Shown piece after piece: positions 9,673-19,815 of a DNA stretch of 64,000 bases. Source of the stretch: Cloeon dipterum (Eukaryota; Arthropoda; Insecta; Ephemeroptera; Baetidae). The stretch lies in contig NC_088790.1 of the NCBI RefSeq assembly GCF_949628265.1, forward strand, positions 28,028,545-28,092,544, given 5' to 3'. A program made the position numbers and the translations under genes. Every line of letters begins with the position of its first letter. Positions within the stretch are counted from its first letter, which is position 1. The notes under the pieces were generated by a model. The model was not told the origin of the DNA. It worked only from the letters and a program-made list of their open reading frames with translations, and made no database searches.

Positions 9673-12099
9673 ATGCGTCTACTTCTCCTCCTCAGTGTGC
9701 TGGCTGTGCTGTGCGCAGTTTGCCTCAGCCAGACGAGCACAACTACTAAAAAGCCTACAACAACTAAGACTCCGAAACCGACCAAGCCACCACCAATTGA
9801 CTGCCGTTTGCCAAGGGACTATGTGAGTGCATAATTAATTAATACGTACAACCTGTGGGCTTCTCACACGATTTCTCTTGTTTCAACAATAATAAAATCC
9901 TCATAAATTTCGTATCTTTGACGCTGCCTCATTTTCACTATAAAGCTTCCCATAAATTCGGGACCTCCCCTAATTTTTATAAATTCAATGCACCTTCAAA
10001 ATTTCCCTTTCCACAATCAGAGACAAACAGTTTATTAAAAAAAATCACAATCCGTTTGAAATAGTCAATATTTTCCAAAATTTGCTGTTCTAAATAAATA
10101 AAAATTAAAATTACTGTCTCGGACCAATTAGAGCATTTTATTTTTTTAAGTATTTCTTTTAAATATTATATTCGAAATTTTCGCAAAATTATCAGGTGTT
10201 TGCAAAAGGGTGAACAGTTGGCAAATTAACTGTCCTAGGGATTTTTTCTTGAAACAATTGGCAACTTATCGAAACACAATAAAAAAGGAAAACTACTATT
10301 ATTGTCATCATTTAATAATTTCTAGTATAAAGTTCTCTAGCAATTAAAAGATCGTAAATTTCTCACTAAATTAGCATGTTTTTTTACAAAATTTTAGTGT
10401 TTTAAATTAATTTCTGTTAATTTAGTTTTGAAATGTTGCTTTAGTGGTGTTTTCTGTTCCAGATATTTTTTCCTATGTTTAGCTGGAAATTCAATTTAAA
10501 ATTAACATTACTATGAAGTAGTTTCCGCCATTTACCGGCGCAAAATGTATATCACTTCATTTTGCAGCATTAAAAATTAAATTCTTTCTATGGAGTTTCC
10601 GCCCTCCTGAAAAATCCAGCAGAGCGAACAAGTCTTTCACCTCTAATCTTTTGACTGCACAGCCTTGACTTTAAAATTAAATCTGAAATTAGTGCTCCAT
10701 CGTCTTGTAAAATATATAGTATTAAAAATTTCCTTTTCGATCGCAAATTTAGTAAGTTAGAATAAAATATAACTCCAGTGGGGACCAGATGTGCGATAAA
10801 ATCGGTTCCCACTGCGCAGATCCAAGATGGCGTCTGAATGTGGGAAACAAAAAGCTCTCTTTGGATTGCCGTACGAGTGTCAAGAGTTTTTTTTACGATC
10901 CAAAAGACACAATTAGTACTAGAAATGCAAATTTTGTCACAATATTGACCAAAACTTGCCTCTTTTCGCGCATTTTTACGTGACCTTTTTTCGCGTCATA
11001 CTCCACCGGACGCCATATCTGCGCGTCGCACGAATCTGGTCCCCGCTGAATAAATCAAAATTATTTAGTTCTAATATATCAATTAAAGAAATTACTTAAA
11101 AGGGAGGCAATTATAAATTTCTTCTCTCTAAAAGCTTATATCTAATTTGCCGCTCTTTCAGATAATGTGGCAAATGCACGAGTCACATTTCTAATACTTG
11201 TTTATTTTATTTAGATGCTGGTGAACAATTCATGCTACGAACCAAAATTGGAATCGATCTTTGGAGATACCGGCGACGGTTCCTTCGATGCTGCCTGGAA
11301 AGAATGCGGCGGAAATGACGATACCAAATATCTTTTGTCATATTTCGATTTGAACAGGTTCCTTGATAAAAGTAACAAAGTCAACCTGGACGCTGCTACT
11401 CCTGGTGAGAATTCAATAACTGACAAACGAGATCTGTGCTATAAAATCCGCCATTTTTCTTTCTTCCTAAAGGCAAAAGTCTCATGGCTCAAGAAGTAAA
11501 TCCATTATTCGCAAATTTAAATTGATTTTATTAATTAAAAAATGTTGTTTCCAGACTGTTTTATTCTGCGTCTTTCAAAAACTTGGAATAGTATACATTT
11601 ATTTTGTTTTTCGTCATGATTTTAATCAATTTGGCAAATTAAGGTGGACTCCAAGAAAATGTTTATTGATGATGAGGCAGGATCCACGAACGCAATGTCT
11701 GCTTCCATAAAGAAAGTTCCATACTGGTCGTCCATTTGGGACTGCCTCCACAAAATTTGCAACAAACTCATTATTATCAACGTGTCTTGGAAAATTAAAA
11801 TTGTCATCTACATTCGCTGCTACATTTATTTCATGTACATGGTAATGCTGAAAAATCCAAAATTTTTGCTTCAAATTACCTCATTTCGAAAACATTACAG
11901 GATTATATTATAAAGCCAATTTTGAGCGGCAAAACCCTTCCGGATGGACTCACATGGGGTGAGCATAAACTTAATAAAATTCCACATTAAATTCTGTCTT
12001 CTCTTGCCAGATAATACTCCGATCTGCAACAAAACACTGTCAGAAATGTACACGTGCAACAAGGCGTCCTCATTCAACAAGATCTTTCCAACTGACTAA
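9673..12099 (+). CDS. OBP-like secreted protein, gene 3
   Basis: Exons 9673-9822, 11215-11404, 11473-11495, 11555-11590, 11644-11841, 11901-11958 and 12011-12099 (TAA), 247 residues. The signal peptide (MRLLLLLSVLAVLCAVCLS) is followed by a short Thr/Lys/Pro linker and IDCRLPRDY, nearly identical to gene 4. The core carries NSCYEPKLES, FGDTGDGSFDAAW, LFCVFQKLGIVDSKKMFIDD, WDCLHKIC and ICNKTLSEMYTC. The exon 5 acceptor is AAG rather than the usual TAG. Intron 1 (1392 bp) holds a MITE that gene 4 lacks; the other introns are shorter than 75 bp. Poly(A) signal AATAAA at 12,209-12,214. Function is inferred as for gene 2. Codons and splice phases are intact, so it is probably active. Confidence 0.75.
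10776..11048. mobile_element. MITE in intron 1 of OBP-like gene 3
   Basis: Imperfect terminal inverted repeats: left CAGTGGGGACCAGATGTGCG, right end reading inward CAGCGGGGACCAGATTCGTG. Inner parts also pair (GATGGCGTC and GGACGCCAT). The homologous intron of gene 4 (about 15,730-15,760) runs through without it. A related fragment (CAGGGTCCAGATTCACGCGA) is at about 13,653. No coding capacity. Confidence 0.7.
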
Positions 12100-12400
12100 A
12101 TATTTTGAAGAAGGACATCACTGCGCAACAGCTGGATAACGTGTGTTTTTTGTTTCGGCTGAATACAAAATTAATGTTTGAATATGCACCTATATCTTGG
12201 AATGTCCAAATAAAATCACTTTGCATTGAATTAATCATATTTCATATTTTTCCGAATTCAATTTTTTTCTTTTTGTATCTCAAAGATAGTAAAAAACGTT
12301 GAAAGACAGCCGAATGTCTCAATAAAAATCGTAAAGAATAGCTTATTAAAGAAATTGAGGAGTTTTAATTAGAAAATTAACGATGGGAAAATGTAGGAAA
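12100..12400. other. 3' UTR and flank of gene 3
   Basis: Contains the gene 3 poly(A) signal (12,209-12,214) and a flank homologous to that of gene 4 (GTAAAAAACGTTGAAAGACAGCC; compare GTGAAAAACGTTGAAGGACAGCC at 17,060). No further gene is seen. Confidence 0.55.
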
Positions 12401-13620
12401 AATTAAAATACACGATTGTTTTAGCTCAGTGGATTTTTTTTCAATTCTTAGACCATTAGAGCGTCTAAAGAGAGTCATTTCGCTTTTATAGGGCTGTTTC
12501 ATCAATCTCGAATCTGCTGTGACATACTAAACAAAATTGTTTGGTTTATTCTATTACAAATTGCATCATTCTCGTTGGTCGGGCTTTTACATTTTACAAC
12601 CGGCGTTGATGTCACCAGTCACCATCGTGGCTGGTGGTGGACGAATCGAGGCACAATAAGAAAGCTTAATAACTAAGTGACTTGAAAACCAAAGCGAACA
12701 CACTGGACGCATGAGGCAGGAATTGGCATCGAAGTGATTGCTGCAGCTACCTAGGGAAAAACTTGAGTAGAAGTATGCAACCCGCGCTGAAATACTGCTC
12801 GGCGGCATAGTTTCCATCTATTGGCAGGCGTTGGTGAAAACAGTAATCTGCAAAATTTCAGCAAATGCGATCATGTGAAACACAGCAAGAACCTATTTTG
12901 AAGATTGTGCTGCTGTATTTATTGTTATTGAATGAGAGTCACGAGGCACAGACAGATTTAATGGAAATATGAAATATCGCATTAGGTCTAATAAAAAGGC
13001 ATTTAATGTATTGTAACTAGCTCTAGTTAATTGGAGTAATGGACATTGGTACACACGTAATATGAGGAAATAATACGATTTTTTTATTATACTGAATTCG
13101 CCTCGAGCGAGCAGCGGAGCGGACGCGCGTGGCGCTTTTATGCTTATGCCAATGTCGCAGGAGTCAAGTCCAGCAGTTGCTGCGTTGGTAACGCCGCGAG
13201 TTGAGCAGCATTTGTTTGGGCTTGGATTTTCATTCATTTTACATGTGTACCAATTTCCATTACTCCAATTAACTATAGCTGGTTACAGTATTTTCATTAA
13301 GTTAAAAGTTCATAGACATTTCAATAAAATTATTATGTTCTTGTATTTGTTTTTTCCCCCATTCCAATTTAATTTTTGTTATAGAAGAGCTACTTTACAC
13401 AATTTTGGAATGCATGCTTGCTTCTCCAATCGACAATAAGGAATTGTAAACTCAAGTTTAAGGTTGCAGTTTAAGGCATGAGTAAAAACACTATCATTTT
13501 TAACCAATCAATTAATTTGATGAAAACCAAATTATAAAAATAGAGCAAGTAGGTTAAATTTTATTGAGATACCTATATTGATATTACATAATTATTCCCT
13601 AGCGTGAAGATAAAAAACTT
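12400..13620 (+). repeat. Dispersed repeat R with its right-hand link
   Basis: The core (about 12,480-13,010) matches 18,380-18,680, 21,580-22,060, 30,585-31,040 and 39,130-39,600: GGGCTGTTTCATCAATCT, ACAACCGGCGTTGATGTCA, AAAAACTTGAGTAGAAGTAT and a GCAACCCGCGCTGAAATACT stretch. The right link (from 13,292) matches 22,060-22,300. A second MITE splits it at 13,012-13,287. Minus-strand frames beginning METMPPSSISARVAYFY appear in several copies but decay downstream, so I do not call a gene. Confidence 0.65.
13012..13287. mobile_element. MITE nested inside repeat R
   Basis: 276 bp with roughly 45-bp inverted ends: TGTAACTAGCTCTAGTTAAT on the left, TGTAACCAGCTATAGTTAAT reading in from the right. 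It is flanked by GTAT on both sides (13,008-13,011 and 13,288-13,291), a probable 4-bp target duplication. Other R copies run straight through the site. The middle is GC-rich and non-coding. Confidence 0.75.
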
Positions 13621-13804
13621 CAATTAACTTTAATTAACTAGTTCCACCAGGGTCCAGATTCACGCGACGTTCAGATACTTCTGGTAGAGAGCGCGTATGG
13701 CGGAAAAGTTACAAACAACGTTTTATGAAATTGGCTCGGAAAATTTGTCATAAAAATACCTACAGCACTAGAATTTTTGTTGTTATTTCTTAACTAACAG
13801 CTGT

Positions 13805-14420
13805 TTAGCCCGGTAATTTGCGAATCTTAGTTAAGGGATGCTCTTTGCAGGCATAGGAGTTGTCCTTTGAGCGAAAAATGATACAAATTCGGCCCATAGG
13901 GACCCTCGACCAAACCTGTTGCCGATCCTCCCGTGTAAAAAAATCAGCAAAGTTACCAATTTTGGCGCGAAAACCGAGCATTTGACGTGTATTGTGGTGG
14001 GAAGGCACATTCAAGTCAGAAACTGGATCCGTCTATAGGAAAATTGAAACCAAACATTTTAAAATAACGCAGATTTTGGGGGCGGTGATTGCCGCCGGTG
14101 GAAATCGAGCCTAAAACACTGCGGTGAGTCTGAAGAACTTTGGTTTTTATTATTACTACCCATAGGAGCAGAGGTAGTAATTTTTAAAGTAAAAAACGAG
14201 GTTTTTGGGGCTCAGGTTGGGCCAGATGGCGTCGATTTCTTACCAATCGATGCCCCACATGGTAAAAGGAGCGTTCATCAATGTGTGGTTTTCCAAAATC
14301 GGACCTTTTTCGAATTTTTAAATGAATTTTATTCCACCCAATCTTCGAAATTTTGAAAGACTTCCGCCTGTCATATCTCTGGTCCAGGACAAGAATTCGA
14401 AAAAATGGTAATAATAGGAT
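13805..14420 (+). repeat. Dispersed repeat P, copy 3
   Basis: Lies upstream of gene 4 at the same relative position as copy 2 upstream of gene 3, with the landmarks GACCAAACCTGTTGCCGAT, AAATCAGCAAAG and GGTCCAGGACAA. The following 14,420-14,640 stretch also aligns with 9240-9480, so a whole gene-plus-upstream unit was duplicated. Confidence 0.7.
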
Positions 14421-14640
14421 GAAACTTGAAAAAAAAAAGAAATAATCAAGATTAGTGGTTTTTTATAATTGCATAGCATGAGACAAAACTAGAAAATAAA
14501 CATCAAATTTGGCCTCAATATGATTTCATTTGGAAAAATTTCCAACGTGCTTTCTGCTTTTACGTGTTCGCTTCAGCATTTTAATAAAATTCACAGCATT
14601 TCCGAGGTGATGTGTCTATTCCCAAAAGGAAATTTATGCT

Positions 14641-14838
14641 TTTTAAAAAATAAATCACAACGATTTTCTGACAGCTGAAACGTTTGCAATATTTTTCCAT
14701 GGCCATATGTGTGGTGATGTGTTCATACTATTTCCAAGGCTAGGCGAGAATTGAACACGTATTTGTCGACTATAAATACGTAGGACCTTTCCCACTTCGT
14801 CACATAGTGAGTTTTCGTATTGCTGTGCGTTGTTCATC
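14641..14838 (+). promoter_or_regulatory. Promoter and 5' UTR of OBP-like gene 4
   Basis: CCATGG at 14,697, TTTCCAAGG at 14,731, CACGTA at 14,756 and TATAAATA at 14,771-14,778, followed by GGACCTTTCCC and TTGTTCATC before the ATG, as in gene 3. Confidence 0.75.
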
Positions 14839-16844
14839 ATGCATCTGCCTCTGCTCCTCAGTGTGTTGGCTGTGCTGTGCGCAGTTTGCTCCAGCCAGAA
14901 GCCCACAACTACTAAGAAGGCGACAACAACTAAGACTCCGAAACCGACCAAGCCACCACCAATTGACTGCCGTCTACCAAGGGACTATGTGAGTGCATAA
15001 TTAATTATTACAACCTGTGACTAACGGTAACAATTTTATTAAAAAAATACCAATCCGTTTCAAAACTTAGCTAAATAAGTATTAATTCGAATAAATAAAT
15101 AAATTACTGTCCGGGACAATTAGAGCATTCTATTCATATTTTTATAATTTGTGTTTAAAAATTTGGTTTGATACTGTCACAAAATTGTGTTTGCAAAAGG
15201 GTGAACAGTTGGCAAATTAACTGTCTCGTAGAATTTTAGGAATTTTATTTCAAGTAAAAAGCATCTTACTGAAACACATAAAAATAGGAAAACCCACTAT
15301 TTTCGTCGTGGAATAATTTTTAGTATCTAGCAATTAAAAGAGCGTAACTTTCTCACAATATTATCGCGACCTTTTTACAAAATTTGAGTGGTTTCACTCT
15401 TAATACTAATTTTGTGTTCTGGAATTTTGCTTTCAGTTCCATATATTTTTCTTATGTTCAGCTGGAAATTCAGTTTAAAATTAACATTACTATGAATTAG
15501 TTTCCGCCATTTACCGGCGCAAAATAAATTTTACTTCGTTTCAGATTTAAAAATTAAATTAATTTTATGGAGTACCCACCCTCCTGAAATTCCAGTAAAG
15601 CGATCAAGTCTTTCCCGTTCAATCCTTTGCCATGACTTTAAAAGTAAATCTGTAATCTGTAATGCTCTCCATCGTCTAGTAAAAATAGACAGTACTACAA
15701 ATTTATTTTCCAAAAGCAAATTTAGTTAGAAACAGATATAAATAAAAATAATTTAGTTCTACAGGCGTAATTCATAAATATCAATTAAAGAAATAACTCA
15801 AAAGTGTGACGTGTAAACAAAATTTGTCTCCCAGGGAACCAAATACAATTTCTTTTCTCTAAAAGCTAACGTTTGTATTTAGTTTGCCGCTCTTACAACT
15901 AAAATGTGGCAATTTCGCGAGTCACTTGTAATATTTTGGTTATTTTGTTTAGACGCTGAATTCCAATTCATGCTTCGAACCAAAGCTGAATTCGATCTTT
16001 GGTGATAATGGCGACGGTTCCTTCGATGCTGCCTTGAAGGAATGCGGTGGAAATGACGAGACCGTGTATCTTTTGTCATATTTCAGGTTAAATGAGTACG
16101 TCGATTCAAAAAACAGCCTGAACCTGAACAATACTGCTCTTGGTGAGAAAGTCAATGATTGTTGAAACTGTTGTAATATAAACTATTCCAAATTTTTCTT
16201 CTTAAAGACAAAAAACTTGCGACTCAAGAGGTAAATCCATTCGCATATTTAAATTTATTTATTTATATTTGATATTTTCAGAAAATATTATTTTGCATCT
16301 TTCAAGCATTGGGAATAGTATAGATCAATTTATTTATTTGTTTTTCGTGCCCATTTTAATCAATTTGGCAAATTTAGGTGGATGCGAAGAAAAAGTTTAT
16401 TGATGATGAGGCAGGAGCCTCGACAGCAATATCCATGAATATAGTGAAGCATCCTTACTGGTACTCGATTTGGAAATGCCTGCACAAACTTTGCAAAAAA
16501 CTCATTTACATCTACGTGTCATGGAACATTCAAATTGTCGTCTACATTCGCTGTTACATTTACTACATGTACATGGTAATGCTGAGGAGTCAAAAATCTT
16601 TGCTTTAAATTACCTCGTTTGGAAAATTTTAAAGGATTATATTGCATGGCCGGTTTTGAGCGGCAAACCCATTCCGGAGGGACTCACATGGGGTGAGCAT
16701 AAGCTTAATAAAATTTTAATGAAACACCTCATTAAATTCTGCCTTCTGTTACCAGATAATACTCCGACCTGCAACAAAACACTGTCAGAAATGTACACGT
16801 GCAACAAAGCGTCGCCATTCAACAAGATCTTTCCAAGTGAATAA
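14839..16844 (+). CDS. OBP-like secreted protein, gene 4
   Basis: Exons 14,839-14,988, 15,953-16,142, 16,208-16,230, 16,282-16,317, 16,378-16,575, 16,635-16,692 and 16,756-16,844 (TAA), 247 residues. The signal peptide (MHLPLLLSVLAVLCAVCSS), linker and IDCRLPRDY match gene 3. The core shows NSCFEPKLNS, FGDNGDGSFDAAL, LFCIFQALGIVDAKKKFIDD, WKCLHKLC, RCYIYYMYM and TCNKTLSEMYTC. The Lys of FQKLG is Ala here. All junctions and phases are intact. The poly(A) signal (16,978-16,983) lies further downstream than in gene 3. It is a close paralogue of gene 3; genes 1 and 2 form the other pair, judged from exons 5-7. Confidence 0.75.
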
Positions 16845-17404
16845 ATATTTTGAAGAAGGACATCATATATATGGCATCAGCTGGATAATGTGTGTTTTTT
16901 GCGATGGCTTAATGCAAATTAATGTTTGAGTGTATGCACCTATCTTGGAATGTCCAAATGCCAGTTTGCTCGACTTCAATAAAATTGCTTCGAATTATTG
17001 AATTGATATTTCCTATATTTTGGCCAATTCCAATTTTCAGCTTTTGGAATCCTAAAGATAGTGAAAAACGTTGAAGGACAGCCTAATGCCTCGATGCAAA
17101 TCAATAAAAACGGTTTTTTAAGGAAAACAAGGAGTTTATTTAAATTTATATAACATTGAAGATGTAGGAAAATTAGAACTTTTTCATATACACGTACGAA
17201 ATAATGTAATTGAATTGAAAAAAAAATAGATTGAACTTACCAGAGACTGGTGTGTATATGAAAGGTTTTGTGAAACAAAGAAAACCAATAGACTGCTGAT
17301 TTGTGCTGAATCCTTCGAAACTGGAACTACGATTAATGAGCGCTGGCGTGGACCAGATTTTCCGATTATTTACATTTTTACAAGATTTTTCTCATGGCTA
17401 TAAC
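16845..17404. other. 3' UTR and flank of gene 4
   Basis: Holds the gene 4 AATAAA signal (16,978-16,983) and a flank related to that of gene 3 up to about 17,150. Beyond that I see only AT-rich unique sequence. Confidence 0.5.
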
Positions 17405-17590
17405 TATATTTTCTGTAGCGAATTTACTAACTGCGAATTCACAATTATTCGTTCAATCTGGCTAAAAAGAAACTAATTTTGTGTGCGCTCCTTCGAAGAT
17501 GTAACATAACAATCGGATTGTTTGACTTGAAATAAAATCACTTTGAATTGATAAAATACTACTTTTTTATCTTTTATTCCCTTAATAATA
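17405..17590 (+). pseudogene. Stranded 3' UTR of a lost OBP-like gene
   Basis: CGAATTCACAATTATTCGTT, then AATTTTGTGTGCGC, CCTTCGAAGATGTAAC, CGGATTGTTTGACTT and AATAAAATCACTTT reproduce the 3' UTR of genes 1 and 2 (2040-2150 and 8090-8170), not that of neighbouring gene 4. No terminal exon precedes it. A P repeat follows, as it does after genes 1 and 2. It marks a family member whose coding part was deleted. Confidence 0.65.
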
Positions 17591-18260
17591 AACTTGTTAT
17601 TACCCATGTGGACATTTTTTGCAAGTCCCCTACTTAGAATACAGCGTAGGAGTGAAAAATGATACAAATTCGGTCCATGGGAGCCCTGCAGGACCCCTCG
17701 ACCAAACCTGTTGCATATCTTCCCGAGTAAAAAATATGCAAATTTTGCGAATTTTGGCGCGAAACCCGAGCAATTGACGTGTTTCGTGGTGGGGAGGCGT
17801 ATTTTCAATTCAGAAACCGAATCCGGCCCATTGGTAAATAAATTTAAACCAGAAAATTATAAAATAACGCGATTTTGGGTGCATTGGCGGCGGCAGGAGC
17901 GGCTGGCAGCGGAAATTACACATAAAAGACGCAGAATTTTACGGCAAGTCTGACGAACTTTGGTTTTTCTTCGTGATGTAACTCATAGAAGCCAAGGTAT
18001 TAATTTTTAAAGTAAAAAAATGAGATTTGTGATATTTACCAAATATGGTTTTCGGGGCCCTTTGGGCTTGACGGCACTGATTTTTTTTATTAATCAATGC
18101 CCCTTGGTGAGGAGCGTTCACCCTTTTTTCGATTTTTTACTGACTTTTTTGGACTTTTTTTTCGAAAAAGTAAAACATTTTCAATGATTTCGCCGGTCAT
18201 ATCTCCAGTCCAGGAAAATTCAAAACATAGCTTCACCCTTACCTGTCACCGATCTTCGTC
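17570..18260 (+). repeat. Dispersed repeat P, copy 4
   Basis: Shares GACCAAACCTGTTGC, AACCCGAGCAATTGACGTGTT and the TCTCCAGTCCAGGAAAA end with the other copies. Its 3' end (TCACCCTTACCTGTCACCGA) matches the end of P copy 1 (TCACCCTCACTTGCCACCGA). Confidence 0.7.
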
Positions 18261-18284
18261 AGGTCATACGACCTGACTATTATA

Positions 18285-18747
18285 ATTATTTAAATACACG
18301 TTTGTTTTAGCTCGCACTAGAGAATTTTTAATATTTTTAGACCATAAGTTCAGCGTCTAAAGACCGGCTTTTCGTTATTATAGGGGCAGTTTCATCAATC
18401 TGCAAAATTGTTTTCTTCCTCTTACAATCTGCATCTTCGGACAACCGGCAGGACGCGTTGTTGTCATCGTGGATGTTGGTGGACGACGATAAGAAAGCTT
18501 ATCTATGATGCAGCTTGAAAACCATAGCTAAAAGACGCTGGGTATGTATGTGTGTATTATTATTGAATACGAGTCACGTGACATGGACAAATTTAATTGA
18601 ATTATGAAGTACATATCGCAATTGGTCAAATACAAAGGCCTTCAATGCAATTTCAAATAATTAAAAGTCATTTTAAAAAATAATACTGTTCTTTTGTTTT
18701 GTTTAGTTCTCCATTCCAATGAAGTTTTGTCATCGAAAAGTTATTAT
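18285..18747 (+). repeat. Truncated repeat R, direct orientation
   Basis: Matches the start of the R copy at 12,410 (TTTGTTTTAGCTC, AGCGTCTAAAGA, then TTTCATCAATCTGCAAAATTG) and then, after an internal deletion, the right link (CTCCATTCCAATGAAG-like). It breaks off where the inverted satellite tract begins. Confidence 0.6.
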
Positions 18748-18748
18748 T

Positions 18749-18815
18749 CGCGTAACGCCCTCCCCGTTACGCGTAACGCCCTCCCCGTTACGCGTAACGC
18801 CCTACCCGTTACGCG
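18749..18815 (-). repeat. Short 21-bp satellite tract, opposite orientation
   Basis: About three units of the same satellite as 19,797-21,065, but with the C-rich strand on top (CGCGTAACGCCCTCCCCGTT). It joins directly to the outer end of the left palindrome arm at 18,816. Confidence 0.9.
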
Positions 18816-19815
18816 TTTTTAATTCATTGAAAATTCATTGCAGGTAATTTTGCTAGACCGATTGCGATATTTCATATTTCCCAATAGATTTATTTCTGTA
18901 TCACGTGACTCTCATTCAATAATAAATTATTACTGCAGCACAATTTCCGAAATAGGTTCTTGTACTGTTTCATATGATCTGAAATTCCACAGATGTTTTC
19001 ACAAACGCCTGCAAATACAAGGAAACTATGCCGCCGAGCAGTATTTCAGCGCGGGTTGCATACTTCTACTCAAGTTTTTCTCTAGGTAACTGCAGCAATC
19101 GCTTTGACGTCCCTGCCTGCCACATACGTCCAGCGTGTTAGCTATGGTTTTCAAGTCACACCATAGATAAGCTTTATTATTGTATTTTGAATCGTCTACT
19201 AACAGCTTAATGACATCAACATGCCCTGCCGGCTATAAAAGCCCAACCGAAAAGCAGGATGTAAGAGAAACCACAATCATGCTGCAAAGCCATTTAACCT
19301 TGGAAGTCGTGCAAGAGTTTTCATTCTTATGTTCAAATAATCGGCCTTCTGTAAACTGGTTCGATTTTGTTACCCTTATCTAAAGAGATTTTTTGTACAC
19401 ATAGTCTCGTCTTCATCTGTAAATTTTCAATGGAGTCTTATTCATTGCAACCTAAAGTTGAATTATCAGCAAACGCAAGCACGCAACCCAATACAGTCGC
19501 GAAACTGTCACTGCCCTTATCTCGCGGAGAAAAGAGCACACCGTGATTTGCCACAATATCCGGTGAACGAACAGAGCAGCCCATTCAAGCAATGGCGAGA
19601 GCAGCCGCGGGTCAAATTTGGAGAAAAGATGAAAGAGGTTGCAACCTAGGTAAACCTGCTTAAATCTCATTGTCCCTGAAAGTACACAATGGTTTTATTT
19701 CTGTAAATTGAGTAAATTCTGGGATTATTACATGTATTATAGGCGAGAGTCAAGAGATTTTCTTTCTCTCTTTCACGGTGATTCGAGACCTATACGCCTT
19801 ACGGGGAGGGCGTTA
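18816..19815 (-). repeat. Left arm of 1-kb inverted repeat
   Basis: Reverse complement of 21,066-22,061 from end to end, with scattered single-base differences (for example GGTGAACGAAC here against GGTGCACGAAC in the other arm, and TTATCAGC against TTATAAGC). The outer half is repeat R and the inner half is repeat S, both in minus orientation. Because the arms differ, this is not a simple read-foldback artefact. Confidence 0.85.

Noticed and set aside
12587..12817. Minus-strand frame METMPPSSISARVAYFY in repeat R
   Set aside because: The start is repeated in several R copies, but the downstream part shifts frame between copies, as expected for non-coding repeat sequence.
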